From NCBI GenBank assembly GCA_031308135.1, contig JAHLJT010000631.1, positions 225,069,654 through 225,133,653 on the forward strand: a stretch of 64,000 nucleotides of DNA, given 5' to 3'. The notes beneath the pieces are model-generated. The model saw only the letters and a list, made by a program, of their open reading frames with translations. It ran no database searches and was not told where the DNA came from. Position numbers and translations under genes: made by a program. Shown one piece after another: positions 45,330 through 57,466 of the stretch (position 1 is the first letter of the stretch; each line of letters begins with the position of its first letter). The DNA comes from Acheta domesticus (lineage: Eukaryota; Arthropoda; Insecta; Orthoptera; Gryllidae).

Positions 45330-45440
45330 GAATTGGTTAAATACTGTATGAAATCTACGCCAAGCTGCAGCCAGCTTCAAATGGAGCAGATATAGTGTCT
45401 GTGGTTGCCTCTACAATTCTTTTCGCAAAATGTAGGTCGT
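45330..45440 (+). repeat. Short dispersed repeat, copy 1
   Basis: Shares ATGAARTCTAC, GGAGCAGATRTAG and CGCAAAATGTRGG with 46308-46415 in the same order and spacing; both follow ATT-rich stretches. Confidence 0.5.
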
Positions 45441-45699
45441 TTACAATACCCTAATGTGATAAATTTCAGTATTTTCAATGACCTGAAAATTTTAACGATC
45501 TCTCACTTCCTATTTCACAAATCTCAAAGCTCGATAACTATTGTGACGACCGGTTTTCACACCTCTAAATTAGGCCGATCTCGATTTCCAAACTCGTCTA
45601 TTTAAGACGTACCTCCGTCACTTTGATTTCGATATTCTGACCACTTTATTACAATTATAGTAACGTATGTAGTTATTGGGCTTTTTAGGGTTAAATTCT
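45441..45699. other. AT-rich, no feature recognised
   Basis: No supported frame or repeat. Confidence 0.35.
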
Positions 45700-45945
45700 T
45701 TTAACTTTTGCCAGTTGGAAGTGTTGTTAACCCTGGGTCCGTTTTTATTTATTATTCTCGCTTGGGTAAGGGCGCCATGTGGCGGAATGACAGATTCTCA
45801 TCAGCGCATCTAACGTACTTGGCGTGCCGGAGCTTTTCTTTCGTATTAGAAAACTACAGCTCTACTTTAGTCCCAACCGGAAATCAAACTTGGTAGTGCA
45901 CCGTGGATTGCTATCACGGCGTCCGTGAGCCAATTTTATTATAAT
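45700..45945 (-). mobile_element. Possible tRNA-derived SINE
   Basis: Minus strand reads ACGCCGTGATAGCAATCCAC, then a B-box-like GTTTGATTTCCGG (~45875), then a body with GGCGCCC. The order is tRNA-like but the boxes are poor. Confidence 0.35.
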
Positions 45946-46307
45946 TCCGGATTTTCTCATTCGGATTTCCACGTTTGAACCCCCTTCCAAAGTATACCTT
46001 TAAAATGTGGTATGCCTTCAGGCATACTACATTCTTAGCTTTACATTTTTAGAACCATGCAAACAATCCGGCAGGTTTCAAGAATGAGTGACTTTTGGGC
46101 TTTTGGAATAATTTTGTGAGAAGGAAGACCTAATTTTTCCAAATAATACTGAATATTTTTGTTAGCAAGACCAGTTACAGTTATTACAAGTATAGCTGAC
46201 TCCAGTTTGCATGTTTTTATTTTTTTGAGAGGGGAATCAATTTTAAAGTTATTATTATATTATTGTTGTTATTATTATTCCTCTACTTCACGACTAAAGA
46301 CGTTATG

Positions 46308-46415
46308 AGTCTGTTGAACATGAAGTCTACTCCAGGTTACAATCAGTTTCCTAAGGAGCAGATGTAGGGACTGTCAATGACACGGAAATAGTTTGCGCAA
46401 AATGTGGGCAGTTAT
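46308..46415 (+). repeat. Short dispersed repeat, copy 2
   Basis: Partner of 45330-45440. The sequence between the two copies' ends and neighbouring features is AT-rich with nothing else recognised. Confidence 0.5.
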
Positions 46416-46605
46416 TATATTATTAACATTTAACATTTCTATTTATCATTAACATTTCTCACGTTAAAAGTGCTAGTCTTCAGTGAATGCCCTAAAACGT
46501 CCGCCTCGCTGCGCGGCCCGCTGCCCCACTGTGCGCCGCCCCTCGGCCGCCGTCTCCCCGAGGGCGCGCTCATTCATCAGCGGAAGCTCCAAATCCTCGG
46601 GACCG

Positions 46606-47078
46606 CGCCGCCTCGCCCCGCCCCGCGCCGCCCCGCCCCGCCCCGCCCCGCGCCACCCCGCCCCGCCTCGCCCCGCCTCGCCCCGCCTCGCCCCGCCTCG
46701 CCCCGCCTCGCCCCGCCTCGCCCCGCCTCGCCCCGCCTCGCCCCGCCTCGCCCCGCCTCGCCCCGCCTCGCCCCGCCTCGCCCCGCCTCGCCCCGCCTCG
46801 CCCCGCCTCGCCCCGCCTCGCCCCCCTCGCCCCGCCTCGCCCCCCTCGCCCCGCCTCGCCCCGCCTCGCCCCGCCTCGCCCCGCCTCGCCCCGCCTCGCC
46901 CCGCCTCGCCCCGCCTCGCCCCGCCTCGCCCCGCCTCGCCCCGCCTCGCCCCGCCTCGCCTCGCCTAGCCCCGCCTCGCCTCGCCCCGCCTCGCCCCGAC
47001 TCGCCGCGACTCGCCGCGACTCGCCCCGACTCGCCCCGACTCGCCCCGACTCGCCCCGACTCGCCCGGCCTCGCCCCG
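46606..47078. repeat. 10-bp GC-rich minisatellite
   Basis: About 45 copies of CCCCGCCTCG. Two C-rich variants near 46821-46850; from ~46985 the unit changes to CCCCGACTCG or CCGCGACTCG, a sub-block of variant copies. The minus strand reads GAGGCGGGGC per unit. Frames stay open on both strands and give Pro/Arg- or Gly/Arg-rich pseudo-proteins (up to 308 residues), not genes. Confidence 0.95.
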
Positions 47079-47329
47079 CCCCGCCACTCCCGCTCCGCGC
47101 CACTCGGTTCGCTTCCAGGTGACGGCGCGCCGCTCCTTTCACAGCGCGAGACGCGGCGCTGCCGCTGCGCAGGGACAATGCCGCCCACGCGGCCTCGCGC
47201 GCCAGCGGGGACCCCACCTCGCTGCTCCCCCGGGGCGCGCGCCGCCGTCTCTTTCCACGGCCAGCGGCGACGTCGCTGCCTCCGCGCGACGCCCACGGAC
47301 AGTTTCTTCGGTGGTCAGAGTCCCCGCGG

Positions 47330-47495
47330 TGGAGGATCGGTTGATCGATGATTCCGGGCGCGTCAGCTGATAAGGGCATTAGGCCCGTAGGTGAAGTGTG
47401 TGTGTTTTCTCCTCGAGAAATGGCTGTGATCTTCCCCCGCTGGGTGGTGAGATTCGGCGCCGACCTACTAGCGAGGGTTAACTCTTTCGTGGGCA
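47330..47495 (-). mobile_element. SINE-like repeat 'A', 3' part
   Basis: Its reverse complement carries GTAGGTCGGCGCCGAATCTC, CTTCACCTACGGG and CAGCTGACGCGCCC-like blocks, in the order seen at 30650-30790. Confidence 0.6.
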
Positions 47496-47864
47496 AAATA
47501 TATCCAGATTTAATTTGTAAAAACTAATACGAAAAAAATGATTAAGTAATATAGTGTTATTCGGAATTTACATTGATTTATGAAATTAAATCATCCATGA
47601 CTACGTACAACGAGGTGGGAAGTATTCTTCCCATGGCCCTTTTTGGGTACGAAAATAATTGACATAAACTACATACAAATTTTAATTCTTTTAACAAAAT
47701 TATTTTATTTTACATTTATTTTCCATGACAAATTCTAAAACATGGATCTACACAGAGGGGAACATTACAATTTGTACACATGCACCTGTTCCTTTTTTCA
47801 GCAGCCTTTATGCTAACACGAAACACGAAACTACGTAGTCTGCAAAATCAATTCGCATATGATA
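47496..47864. other. AT-rich, no feature recognised
   Basis: No supported frame or repeat. Confidence 0.4.
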
Positions 47865-48112
47865 AAATCAGGTATCCCCCAACAGAGGGGCACCGCCCCA
47901 GCCGGGACAAACTCAAAGCTCCCGACCGGTCTCCCGGCGTATGTGATAGTGTACACATGTTAATGCAAGTGTGGGTAAGGGGTGGGGATAGGGCAAGGAA
48001 GAGAAAGAGAAGATCGCGCGCGTTCCGTGGCCCGTTTCATAGGGTACTGCTCCGACATTCGCCTGCTGTACAGAAAACTATCGATGAGAAAAGTCGGCCG
48101 CTGTAATTCTCC
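47865..48112 (-). mobile_element. SINE-like repeat 'A', inverted copy
   Basis: Its reverse complement has GAGAATTACAGCGGCCGAC, the CT-rich stretch, and GGGAGACCGGTCGGGAGCTT, as in the 30250 copy. Confidence 0.65.
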
Positions 48113-48177
48113 TCAGCAACTGAACTCGAATAGCTTTCTAGTTTGTCTCAAAAATCGACACCGTTGAGACTAGAACT

Positions 48178-48600
48178 TGCGGAGAATTATAGTGGTCTGC
48201 TGCTCTGATCGGTAGTTTTCCATGGTTTCTCCGATTAATACCAGTCGATTACTGGAGTAGTACTTTAACAAACGTGTGACAGCACGCCATCTTTCCTTCC
48301 TCGTCTTTGCCTCCTTTCCCGTTACTCGTTTACATTCACTTCACAACTGCATATGTCCGAAAAGTGTCCATGTTAGGGTTCCGGATGGAGTAATGCTCTC
48401 CTAGGGGAGATACCTGCAAGTGGGAAAATGCGCAAGCCGAAGTGAACGTCAGCGTTAGATGTCGCGTGTCAGCAAGAGAGGAAAACTGATACACGTTTTA
48501 CAAGTACATCCCGAAATATAAGGCGATCTACATTTGTGGGACCCATGATCTCAATAGTTGACGCGCCCTGAATCATTATTAATTCACTGGTTATCTATGA
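48178..48600 (+). mobile_element. SINE-like repeat 'A', direct copy
   Basis: Starts GGAGAATTATAGTGGTCTGC and runs through the CT-rich stretch to CAATAGTTGACGCGCCC (~48554). It faces the minus-strand copy at 47865-48112 across about 65 bp, so the two 5' parts form an inverted repeat. Confidence 0.6.
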
Positions 48601-49139
48601 CCCTCACTACTACTCAACGATTCAATGACAACCTAAAGGTCACGTTCCTACAGTGAGCCGCCTGCCTCTTTTTATTCCATCGATGTTTAAATATCTCAAA
48701 GCAATTATTTTCCCTCTCAAACCTCATTTTCTGTGCGATGGTGTTTGCCGTGTACCTTACGTTACCAGCATATCTGAAACATTTTCCATAAATCGTTAAT
48801 TGCTCCCTTGCCCCGTTATCGGCTCCCGCAACCGTATATCGGTATGTTACGTTTCTCCTATGTATGTAAACTAAATTATGATGGAAATCTGTTTCTTGTC
48901 CACTACCTTTACCGTCTCTACTGATGAGTTCTCACATTTAGACTCCCGATTCTTCATTGTGGGAATGCCCATCTAAATTCTCGGCTTCTGAACTTTTGTT
49001 CCTCTTCGTTTCCACGGGCATCTCGCACGCCTTCGCTCTCACCCACAAACCCCGAATACAAAACTCACAAAAATATAAAATACTGCCCCCAGGCATTAAT
49101 ATTCATATAATCCCCGCGAGGGAAATGCATTTTTATTAG
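48601..49139. other. No feature recognised
   Basis: Mixed to AT-rich with short frames only. Confidence 0.4.
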
Positions 49140-49459
49140 TAGGCCGCGCCTTAAGGCAGGAGGATCGCTGCGCGGGTTGGTGGACCCCTCTCCCCGGGCG
49201 CCGGACTGCACTCCCACCAGATTTATTTCCGGTTCCGGCGACGGGGAACGGCCACCTACGGAGGAGGGAGGGGAAGGAGGACCCGGAGAGACGGAATTCC
49301 GAAGCCCCCGTGGCTCGCAGCGCTGCGCAGCGGCGGCGGAGGGAGTTAATTCCGACGCGGCGGTCCGCAGGCCACGGGGATTCCCCTAGGCCGCTGTGAC
49401 GTCAAATGAATGGCGGCGGCGCACCTGGGGCGGCGGCGCTTCGGCGCGCCGCGCCGGTC
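49140..49459. other. CpG-rich segment, no gene recognised
   Basis: GC-rich, with G-rich words near 49260-49285. It leads directly into the satellite. Confidence 0.45.
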
Positions 49460-50778
49460 GCCTCGGGGAATGAGGAGGGTTTCAACGAATTTCGCTTCCT
49501 ACACCAACCATTTTGCGAGCGGTTTCAGCTTTCTTATGGTTTCTAAAGGAATGTTCAATATTTGAAGAGCAACTAATCAAAACGCATATTTTCCAATGAT
49601 GGAAAAATTGAGTTTGATATGAAATCATGTAGAGCGTATTAAAATCTACACGATTTCATAGCAAACTCAGTTTTTTCCACCAGTGGGAAATACGCGTTTT
49701 GATTACTTGCTCTTCATTTATTTTTGAGCATTCAGCCGAACAATTTAATAGCTCAGAGTAACTACTTTGTATCTGACCAAAACGAAGCCGCTTGATTGTC
49801 AATTTTTAAGTACATGTTTCAAACTCTTTTGATTTTACGAATGCCACTTTCAGATGTGCAATGATGGCTCGTTAGCGGAACACGAAAAGTCAGAATACTA
49901 GGCTGCCTCAGGGAATGAGGAGGGTTTCAACTAATTTGGTCCTTACACCACCTTTCTTATGGTTCCAACAGAGATGATAATACGTTCAATATTTGTTTAG
50001 TATTCCGTCAAAAAAATCCATAACTCAGGGGAACCACTTTGCATGACTAAAACGAATCAGCTTGGTTGGCAATTTTCACATAAATTTTTCAAAACTTCAT
50101 TCATTTTACGAATCTAATTACAGTTTCAGGCGAGTATTGATGACTTGTTCACGGCACACGAAGAGTCAGTACGCTAGGCTGCCTCCGGGAATGAGGAGGG
50201 TTTCAACGAATTTGGCTCTCTGCGTCAACCATTTTGCAAGCGGTTTCAGTTTTCTTATGGTTTCTAAAAAGAGCGACTTCGATGATGATGCGTTCACTAC
50301 TTAGTACTCAGCCGAACAATTGCATGACTCAGAGGAACCACTTTGCATCACTAAAACGAATCAGCTTGCTTGGCAATTTTCACATATGATTCAAAACCTC
50401 TTCCATTTTACGAATCTAATTACAGATTCAGACGCGTATTGATTCACGGCACACGAAAAGTCAATACGCTAGGCTGCCTCAGAGAATGAGGAGGGTTTCA
50501 ATGAATTTGGCTCTTTCCACCAACCATTTTGCAGTAGTTATTCATTTCTTGTGGTTTCTAAAAAAGCGCCACTTGGAGGGTGCTACGTTCTATACCTAGT
50601 ATTCAGGCAAATAACTTCACAAGTCAGAGGTACTCTTTCGTATCCAACTAAAACGAAGCTGCTTGGTTGTCAATTGTCGAGTATATCTTTCAAACTCCTT
50701 TCATTTTACGAATGCCAGTTTAAGATGCACACTGATGGCTCGTTAGCGGAATACGAAAAGTTAGTACGCTAGGCTGTA
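49460..50778 (+). repeat. Four-copy satellite, ~276-300 bp unit
   Basis: Copies at about 49460-49900 (enlarged by a 152-bp MITE), 49901-50176, 50177-50471 and 50472-50771. Each starts near GGCTGCCTC with GAATGAGGAGGGTTTCAA, then has TTATGGTTTCTAA, an AACGAAnCnGCTTG word, CATTTTACGAAT and an end with ACGAAAAGTC. Divergence between copies is visible throughout. No coding sequence. Confidence 0.9.
49564..49715. mobile_element. Hairpin MITE, 152 bp
   Basis: The left half (GAAGAGCAACTAATCAAAAC...) is an almost perfect inverted copy of the right half, so the whole element can fold into one hairpin. ATTT flanks both ends (49560-49563 and 49716-49719). Satellite copy 2 lacks the insertion at the matching place and serves as an empty site. 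Confidence 0.85.
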
Positions 50779-51043
50779 GAAGGAAGATACTTTAATTCGA
50801 TCAAAGAGGTTTGTAACATTGTCGTGATGCACATTGATGTGATATATTCAACTCCTGGAATTTTGCACTTATAATATGGGCAATGACATGCAAAAGGTGG
50901 GACCATTATTTTCGAAGAATGTTTCTCGTGATCATAGTTAATATTTCGCGGGACCCTTGCAATAAAAACATTTGTGGTAAATTCTGACACACGTTATCAA
51001 TGATTACATTCGTATTACATCAATTTAATTACATATCTCTTTA
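50779..51043. other. AT-rich spacer
   Basis: Sequence between the satellite and the Tc1-like element; nothing recognised. Confidence 0.4.
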
Positions 51044-52443
51044 ACACAGTGGCGTATAAAAGTATTGCAACACCGGGAAGAGCACGACCAATCAGGTAGG
51101 CGATAAGGGAAGTTAGGGATGGGGGTTCGTAGAAGCCGTGATTAACATTTCACGGATGTCTGACGCCCGATGACGTAATAGCAGCGTGACGAAATGGCCC
51201 GGTCGCACCATCTACTCCGCGGCTTTAAAAGTGACTGTCCACTGCGATATGGTCTAGTTGGGGCTTTAGGTGTGCCACGGCGTCACACTCGTTCTTTCTT
51301 TATGCAATTGGACCAGTTTGAGCGGGGTCGGATTGTCGGCATGCGCGAAGCCGGGTGGTCCTTTCGGCGCATTGGTGACTACGTGGGCCGCGATGGGACG
51401 TCGGTGCTGCAGTGCTGCCGACAATGGGTACACGAGCATTTCCAGAGCCGCAGACTCACTTCGGAGCGACCGCGTAGCACTAACGAACGTCAAGATCGAC
51501 GCATGGTGAGGGCGGCGTTGGCAGACCCTACGACTACCCGCGCCGAGATAAAATGTGGCCCCAACATGTCTCCACGCACCGTTGGGAACCGGGTACTTGC
51601 TGCAGGGTTACAATCGCGCATACCTCTAGCCCGACTGCCACTCACGCCGAAGTATCGTCGGGGTCGTCTGGCGTGGTGCAATGTGCGGGTCAGCTGGGAA
51701 ACGGAATGGCGTGCTGTGGTGTTCAGTGATGAGAGCCGCTTCTGTCTGCACGGCAGTGATGGTCGTGCGCGCGTGCGACGTCACCAAGGTGAGCTCGTGC
51801 GAACAGTGTATGTTGGTCCACGTCACGTTGGACCCCGGGAGTGATGGTGTGGGGTGCCATCAGCTACAACGCGCGTTCGTCTTTGGTGTTCGTGGAAGGA
51901 TCATTGACCAGCGCTCAATACATCCATCACGTTGCGCGGCTTATGCTGATACCTTTCTTGCAACGGGAGGGTGCTGCGCTGTTCCAGCAGGACAATGCCC
52001 GCCCTCACTACCTGCGCTACGCAACACGCTCTCCACGATGTTCGTCAACCGCCCTGGCCGGCACGCTCACCGGGTTTATCCCCGATCGAGCATATGTGAG
52101 ACATGATGGGCCAAAACCTGACTCGTGCTGAGACTCCCCCAACAACTCTGACTGCTATACGTGAGGCGGTGCAGGAGGCATGTAACAATGTATCGCAGGA
52201 CACTATTCGACATGTATACGATGGGATGCCAGCCCGCATCACGGCTTGTCGTGCTGCCCGCGAAGGGTACACTCAGTATTGACGTGGCGTTTCCGGTCCA
52301 TAGTTCACTTTGTTACTGGAAGTGCGGGTATCACATTGCTCAGCCCCTGTATTCATGTGTAATATTCTGTACGTGCTGTATGTGTACAGATAAATAAATT
52401 GTACAATGCAATCGGGGTGTTACAATACTTTTTTCCGTCAGTG
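51044..52443 (+). mobile_element. Tc1/mariner-like transposon, defective
   Basis: About 1.4 kb with imperfect inverted ends: right end reads, inverted, CACTGACGGAAAAAAGTATT then GTAACACC; left end has AAAAGTATTGCAACACC at about the same distance. TA lies outside both ends (51042-51043 and 52444-52445), the Tc1 target duplication. The interior encodes one broken transposase. Confidence 0.88.
51194..52281 (+). pseudogene. Tc1-like DD34E transposase, frameshifted
   Basis: The likely true start is the ATG near 51302 (MQLDQFERGRIVGM), since the preceding 36 codons lack homology. An N-terminal helix-turn-helix region (FERGRIVGMREAGWSFRRIG) precedes the catalytic domain: first Asp in VVFSDESRF (~51728). 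The frame shifts by -1 near 51838, and the second Asp follows in FQQDNARPH (~51991). A further shift before ~52045 leads to SPIEH (third acidic residue, ~52088), closely followed by a TGA at ~52096 where the family has Trp. The C-terminal part remains readable to the stop at ~52281. At least two frameshifts and one nonsense change make it inactive. Confidence 0.85.
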
Positions 52444-52445
52444 TA

Positions 52446-53269
52446 GTTTCACTTGGGCAATGAGGGTTGGCAACCCTTTTACAGAATTTTACTGCCTCCA
52501 TCGTTTAGTTGAGGTCGACGGCGTCTCGTGCCACGAGTCAGAGATCCCGGGAGGCAGGCGCGAACAAATGAAGGGCGCGTGGCGCGACGCGGACGGTCGT
52601 CGTGGGCCGCCCGCGCGGCGCTGGCGTGGGATAATCCTCCTCCGCCTTCGCGACTTTACGGCCTGAGCGCCCCACGAGAGACAGAGCGAGGCGCGAGGTG
52701 CGCTGTGAGGGGTCGACGGCCAGGGGTGTTGCGAGGAGGGGGTGGAGGAGGGGGAGGGGGAGGGGGAGGGGCCGCGGGAGCGCTAATGGAGCCGCCGCGG
52801 CGTCGTTTCCGGCCCGTCTGCTCCGAGACCGCCCCGCCCAAAGGTGAGGTGCAGAACCCTGTAATTCTCCATCAAAACCGGAGTCAAAGCTCAAGGGTGC
52901 TACTGTAGGAAGCGCTAGTGTTGCCGACCGGTACAGGCTCGCCAACAATGGCACCTAAAAATTGTAGGATACACGAAAAGTTTCTTCTAAATGTTCAATT
53001 ATTCGAAATATATGCATATAAGAAACCGCGAACATCGACGCTATCTTTTGTAGCATTACGCGCCTGCTTGAACGTAATGCGAACCTACGAAGCAGCCACA
53101 CACGTTTGAAGTATCGTTGGCAGTAGTTCGTATTTTAGTTCCGGTAAGAAGGTGCTGCTGGAGAGGGCGCCACTGTAATGGTCTCCACCACGTTATATGG
53201 GAGTTGAAGGGCCCTGGTGAGGTGCGCGGCCGGCCGGCGACACAGTTGAGGGTCATACACAGCAAACTA
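52446..53269. other. GC-rich then mixed, no gene recognised
   Basis: CpG-rich to about 52,860. Overlapping frames on both strands are compositional. The rest is mixed sequence; nothing recognised. Confidence 0.4.
52750..52771 (+). other. Short-loop G-quadruplex motif
   Basis: Four G runs of five, five, five and four G separated by single A residues. Confidence 0.75.
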
Positions 53270-53680
53270 GCCGCGCCTCGCAATGGTTATCAACTCAGCT
53301 CAGGATATCAAGTGATGTTACTGCAGTGCCTCTGACCGGCAGGTCCTGGGCTTTGAGCCCCGATGGTGGCAGGATGGACATTCAACACTAGCTAGATACC
53401 TAGGTCGATCGTTACGTCTGGAGGAGAATTCTAGCGGCCGGCTGCTCTCATCAGTACTTTTACGCGGTTTCTTCAATCGACACCACGAGAATGCCGGGGC
53501 AGTGCTTTAACAATCGGGCAAGAAACCGCGCACAATCTTTTTCTTTCTTTCTTCTTCCTTGTATTTTAACCCTTACTAACACAAACTTCAACTTACATGC
53601 ACTACATTTTCACACATGTCAGGATCCTAGAACTTGTCCCAGCTGGGATGCTCCTTCAATAACATTAATTATACTTTGAA
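53270..53680 (+). mobile_element. SINE-like repeat 'A' copy, 5' part
   Basis: tRNA-like head with a weak B box (GGGCTTTGAGCCCC, ~53350), then GAGAATTCTAGCGGCCGGCT (53424-53443), TCATCAGTACTTTTAC, GGCAGTGCTTTAACAATCGG, the CT-rich stretch, ACATGCACTACATTTTCACA and AGAACTTGTCCCAGCTGGGA (~53630). It lacks the 3' third. Confidence 0.65.
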
Positions 53681-56600
53681 ACGGCCATTTATATCATTAA
53701 CTCCTTAACATTTTGGCAATTTCACTCTTTCACTATTTTCTCCACAAATATTTCTTTTCCTCCATGTAGATTGTTACTAATCTTCTAACACCGCCTCCGC
53801 CCCTCACGCACCTGACAGTGAGTTGCGCGAAGCGTGTATTTGAATAGTTCGCATTAATATCCTACACCTATTCATTAGGGAGTGAGTACGTCTTTAACGT
53901 CTTTTTGCGAAAATAAGCAAGTCGAGACCTTTAAATTTGAATAAAAAGATAACAAGACTATATTCTGCTTATGGATTTACAAAATTATTTTACATAATCG
54001 ATTAGTTCACTTTTCATTTCTGAATTAATCTACACTTCGTAAGAAAAACTTATTACCTGGTATCGATATCTTCCTTATTGTGAGCTCATATCTAACTATC
54101 CTGGATACCTATGTAATTCACTTATAAATTCTATTGTTCACAAAAAAATACATACACTTTACATACAATTTAGCATCAACACTTGCTGAAAAAAATACAC
54201 AAATACCCTTTGACAAAAAAACACAATTTCCTATTACGTAAACTTTCTTGAATCACATTTATTTAATAATCACTTTTACTGATTCGTGGGTTCTCTATTC
54301 TCAATCTGGAAATATTTTATCTTTCTCACAATTACGTTAAAGAGAATACAGTTAAAAGAAATTATTCTCTTTAAATGTTACTGACATGCTACTCTTATTC
54401 ACACTTTTAGAATTCCTTTTAGAAGACAACTACTCTACAAACAATTTCCAAACTATCTGCGTTCAATTTACGACACTATTAAAGATTGGAATTATATGCA
54501 AATTTCCTAGCATACTGTTCAATTTCGCTTTCAAAAGAATTAAATGTTCTATGTACGAGCGTCTGTCTTTCAAACTGGGTTACTATTGCAGTTCTCACGA
54601 TGTAGAGACAGGTTCGTTTGACTTACAATCTCTTCTGTTTCGAGTACCGTTTGACGTGGTGGGCGACTTCTGAAGGTCCAACACACGAAGCCTTGCTCGC
54701 CACGCGCCGATCCTCTTGCGCGCAAGTCCCCTTCTCTCGTTCCAGCGTCGGCGTGTCCGAACTTGTATTCTTCACGTTTCCATTTACTCGTTCAGAATAA
54801 TAATTATGTTGAATGGAATTTTACTCGTAATGTGAGATATACAAAATCAAAATCAAACCGGAATCAAAATTATAAACCAGAAAAAAACAAAACCAAAAGC
54901 AAGACCAAAAGCTGCATTAAGCTTTTCGTCTTTTTGTCCACTAGTTTCTTCTACTAGTTCTTGCGCCCACTATTACACAGCACGATGTTTACACAGGTAA
55001 CTTCACTGAGAAAATGGCAGCTTTTCGGGTTTCCGCAGCTTAATTCGTCCTTTCAGAGAACTAAATTCTTATTGGTCTACTCAGTTTGCGTCACGAGTGC
55101 GTTCAGAAACGTTTCTATTCTATAGTGGCGTGACCTGTTGTCCTGTTAAAGAAATTAATGCCTTCGGTACGTTCCTTTTCTTTGGAATAGTACCAACTTC
55201 ATGAGGTTTTAATCCGACTTCAGCGGTTACACTTCATCACTTATCTGCTTTAGAGTTTTGATTTAATTTTTTTCCCTCATGTGGCATGACTCATTTTTAT
55301 TTGAAAATCATAATTAGAAAATAAATTATAAAACGTATTGCCGCTCCTTAATTTATAGTTACACTAAATTTTACTTTTCAGTACTTTCAATAATTAATTT
55401 AGGCTTTATTAAATAATCTACACCTTTTAAAGAGTTAAATTTATTAATAAAATGAGTTAAATATGTTCTTGCTCATTTATTGTTTCTAATTTCTGTTTAT
55501 AGAGGATGATCTTGTATAAAGAATCGGTATTTGCTTCTCTTGGGCCTCTTCTATCTAAATTTTGCCTTAGTAAATAAGTCTTTAATCTCATCTGGATGGT
55601 TTAAGTCTCTTCACTTTGAGGAGAATTCTCAGGGAGGTGCAAACATCTCGAAACCCTTTCTCGTAGTTACGCAAGAATTAAATTGAGAACTTGGAACATC
55701 ATTTCACACGGACTTGTCCCCAGCTTAGTGTTTCTCACAGAACTCTCTAAACTTGCACCAAACCCGATATTCTGACATCACAGCTGCCTAAATACACAAC
55801 TAACTCCAACAGTCTGTTAGCTCGTACATTGGAGAACTGAATTTTCATTGGTGTCAAAAAACTTTTTAAAATTTTTAACTTCTTAAATTTTTAATCCTCG
55901 CATTATCAGATTACTTATATCAACAACTGCTGTGTAAATGCTCACTATTTGTGAAAAGTATAAGTCAAGTATTTTTATCACTCAACTTCTCATTTATTTT
56001 TTTAACATGAATAAACAAAAATATAGTATTTAGTGGATGGTATATTTTATTGTAATATACATTTTCTTTTCTTCAGAATTCAAGAGAATGAAAAATATTA
56101 TTTTATTTGTTATACCACACATTTCTTTTTACATTCAAAATTTTTAAAAAATGTACTAAAATCATTAGAATTTTTATGAATATAACTATAAATTGAATGA
56201 ATTAACCATAAAACCAGTTATTGTGTTCATGCTATATAGAACCCCGTGAGAAGAACTTGGGACAATAATGTGCTATGCCACGTCTGTGATAAAATTCAGA
56301 TATTAATGTATTTCCACGCCCCATAAATGTATCTAGCTGTAGAGTTTTTATTTTAAAGTTTCGCTGCAAGATGGCAGTGTAATCCATAAATTAAAATTCC
56401 TTATCACAATGTATAGAATGCAATGTCTAATCTTTTACTTTCCGTTTCCTCAAAATGTACGTATAGTGGCATGTTATTGCCCCGAGTTCTTCATATTATA
56501 TTCATACCTTCATTTTGGTATTTTTCAGTTGGTGTCTAAAATAACCATAAAACCAGTTATTGTGTTTACTTACCATTGGTTTCTATGCAATATAAACAAT

Positions 56601-57002
56601 TCAGGTATTTACATGGGTTAATATAGTATCAAGTGACGAAAGTGATATTTTTAATTTTCTTGTGAAAATAATGTTTTTAAAAATATGGTGCAAATTAAGT
56701 TTTATAAATGTATCAGAAAGTGACTTCTAAGAAGTGTGTCAATTACATACGAATACAGAAAACCTTCAGAAGAAAACGTGAAATGGAATGAAGAGTCATC
56801 CGGAAAGTCAGTTCCTAGCGTAGTATCAGACGAGACCAAGTCAAGATATGTATTTAGCCATCATGTGATCATTTCATTTAGTGAGGAAGTGTCACATGTG
56901 TTACGAGAATATCGAAATCACCACGTCTACCTTGAGTTCAACGAAGCTTTAATAATATAGTTGATGTGCAATCACGAAATTACGTTCCTCAAACTAATGT
57001 GT
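53681..57002. other. AT-rich, no gene recognised
   Basis: Long AT-rich stretch with only short frames. A slightly GC-richer patch (54,600-54,780) holds nothing recognisable. Confidence 0.4.
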
Positions 57003-57466
57003 AACATTCTACCATAACTAGACCTCCATTTTCTTTTTCAGTAGAACACTACAAGTTGGGAAATATTCCGTATCATCCGTGGAAGTTTCCTTGAGCCCCA
57101 GAATGCGAACATTTCTAGAATTAAGAGTAGAAGATAGTAACGAGCGATGTTGACGAATCAGAAAATCAGATATATTCGCCTCTACTTGAAAGAAAACCTT
57201 TAGCATCTAAAAACGAGCTTCAGATTTGATATAACTGCCTGTCGCCAACCGAACCGAATCTTCTTGCTCCTAGCATAAAGATGCTGAAAAATGTGCGTGG
57301 ATAACACGACAGGTTTCACACATGTGATGTTCAACTGCAAAGGAAAATAAAACTCTAGGTAGGGTAAAATGTTGCACAGTAGTGTAAGGAATGACACCAG
57401 GAGGTTGCACGTCAGCTTCGTTACAAAAGCATCGCAGAAATGAAGACCTCTCCGTGCGTGCAATGA
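57003..57466. repeat. Diverged duplicated segment, copy 1
   Basis: Aligns in order with 57969-58455: GTAACATTCTACC / GCAACATTCTTCC, CTAGACCTCCATTTTC / CTAGAGCTCCATTTTCC, TTGCACAGTAGTG / TTGCACATTAGTA, TTACAAAAGCATCGC / TTATAAAAGTATCGC. The offset drifts from 966 to 989, so small indels occurred. Minus-strand frames in both copies have no recognisable domain. The 390-bp cassette begins exactly at this copy's end. Confidence 0.7.

Noticed and set aside
46470..47496. Pro/Arg-rich and Gly/Arg-rich frames up to 308 codons
   Set aside because: Produced by the 10-bp array and its GC-rich flanks.
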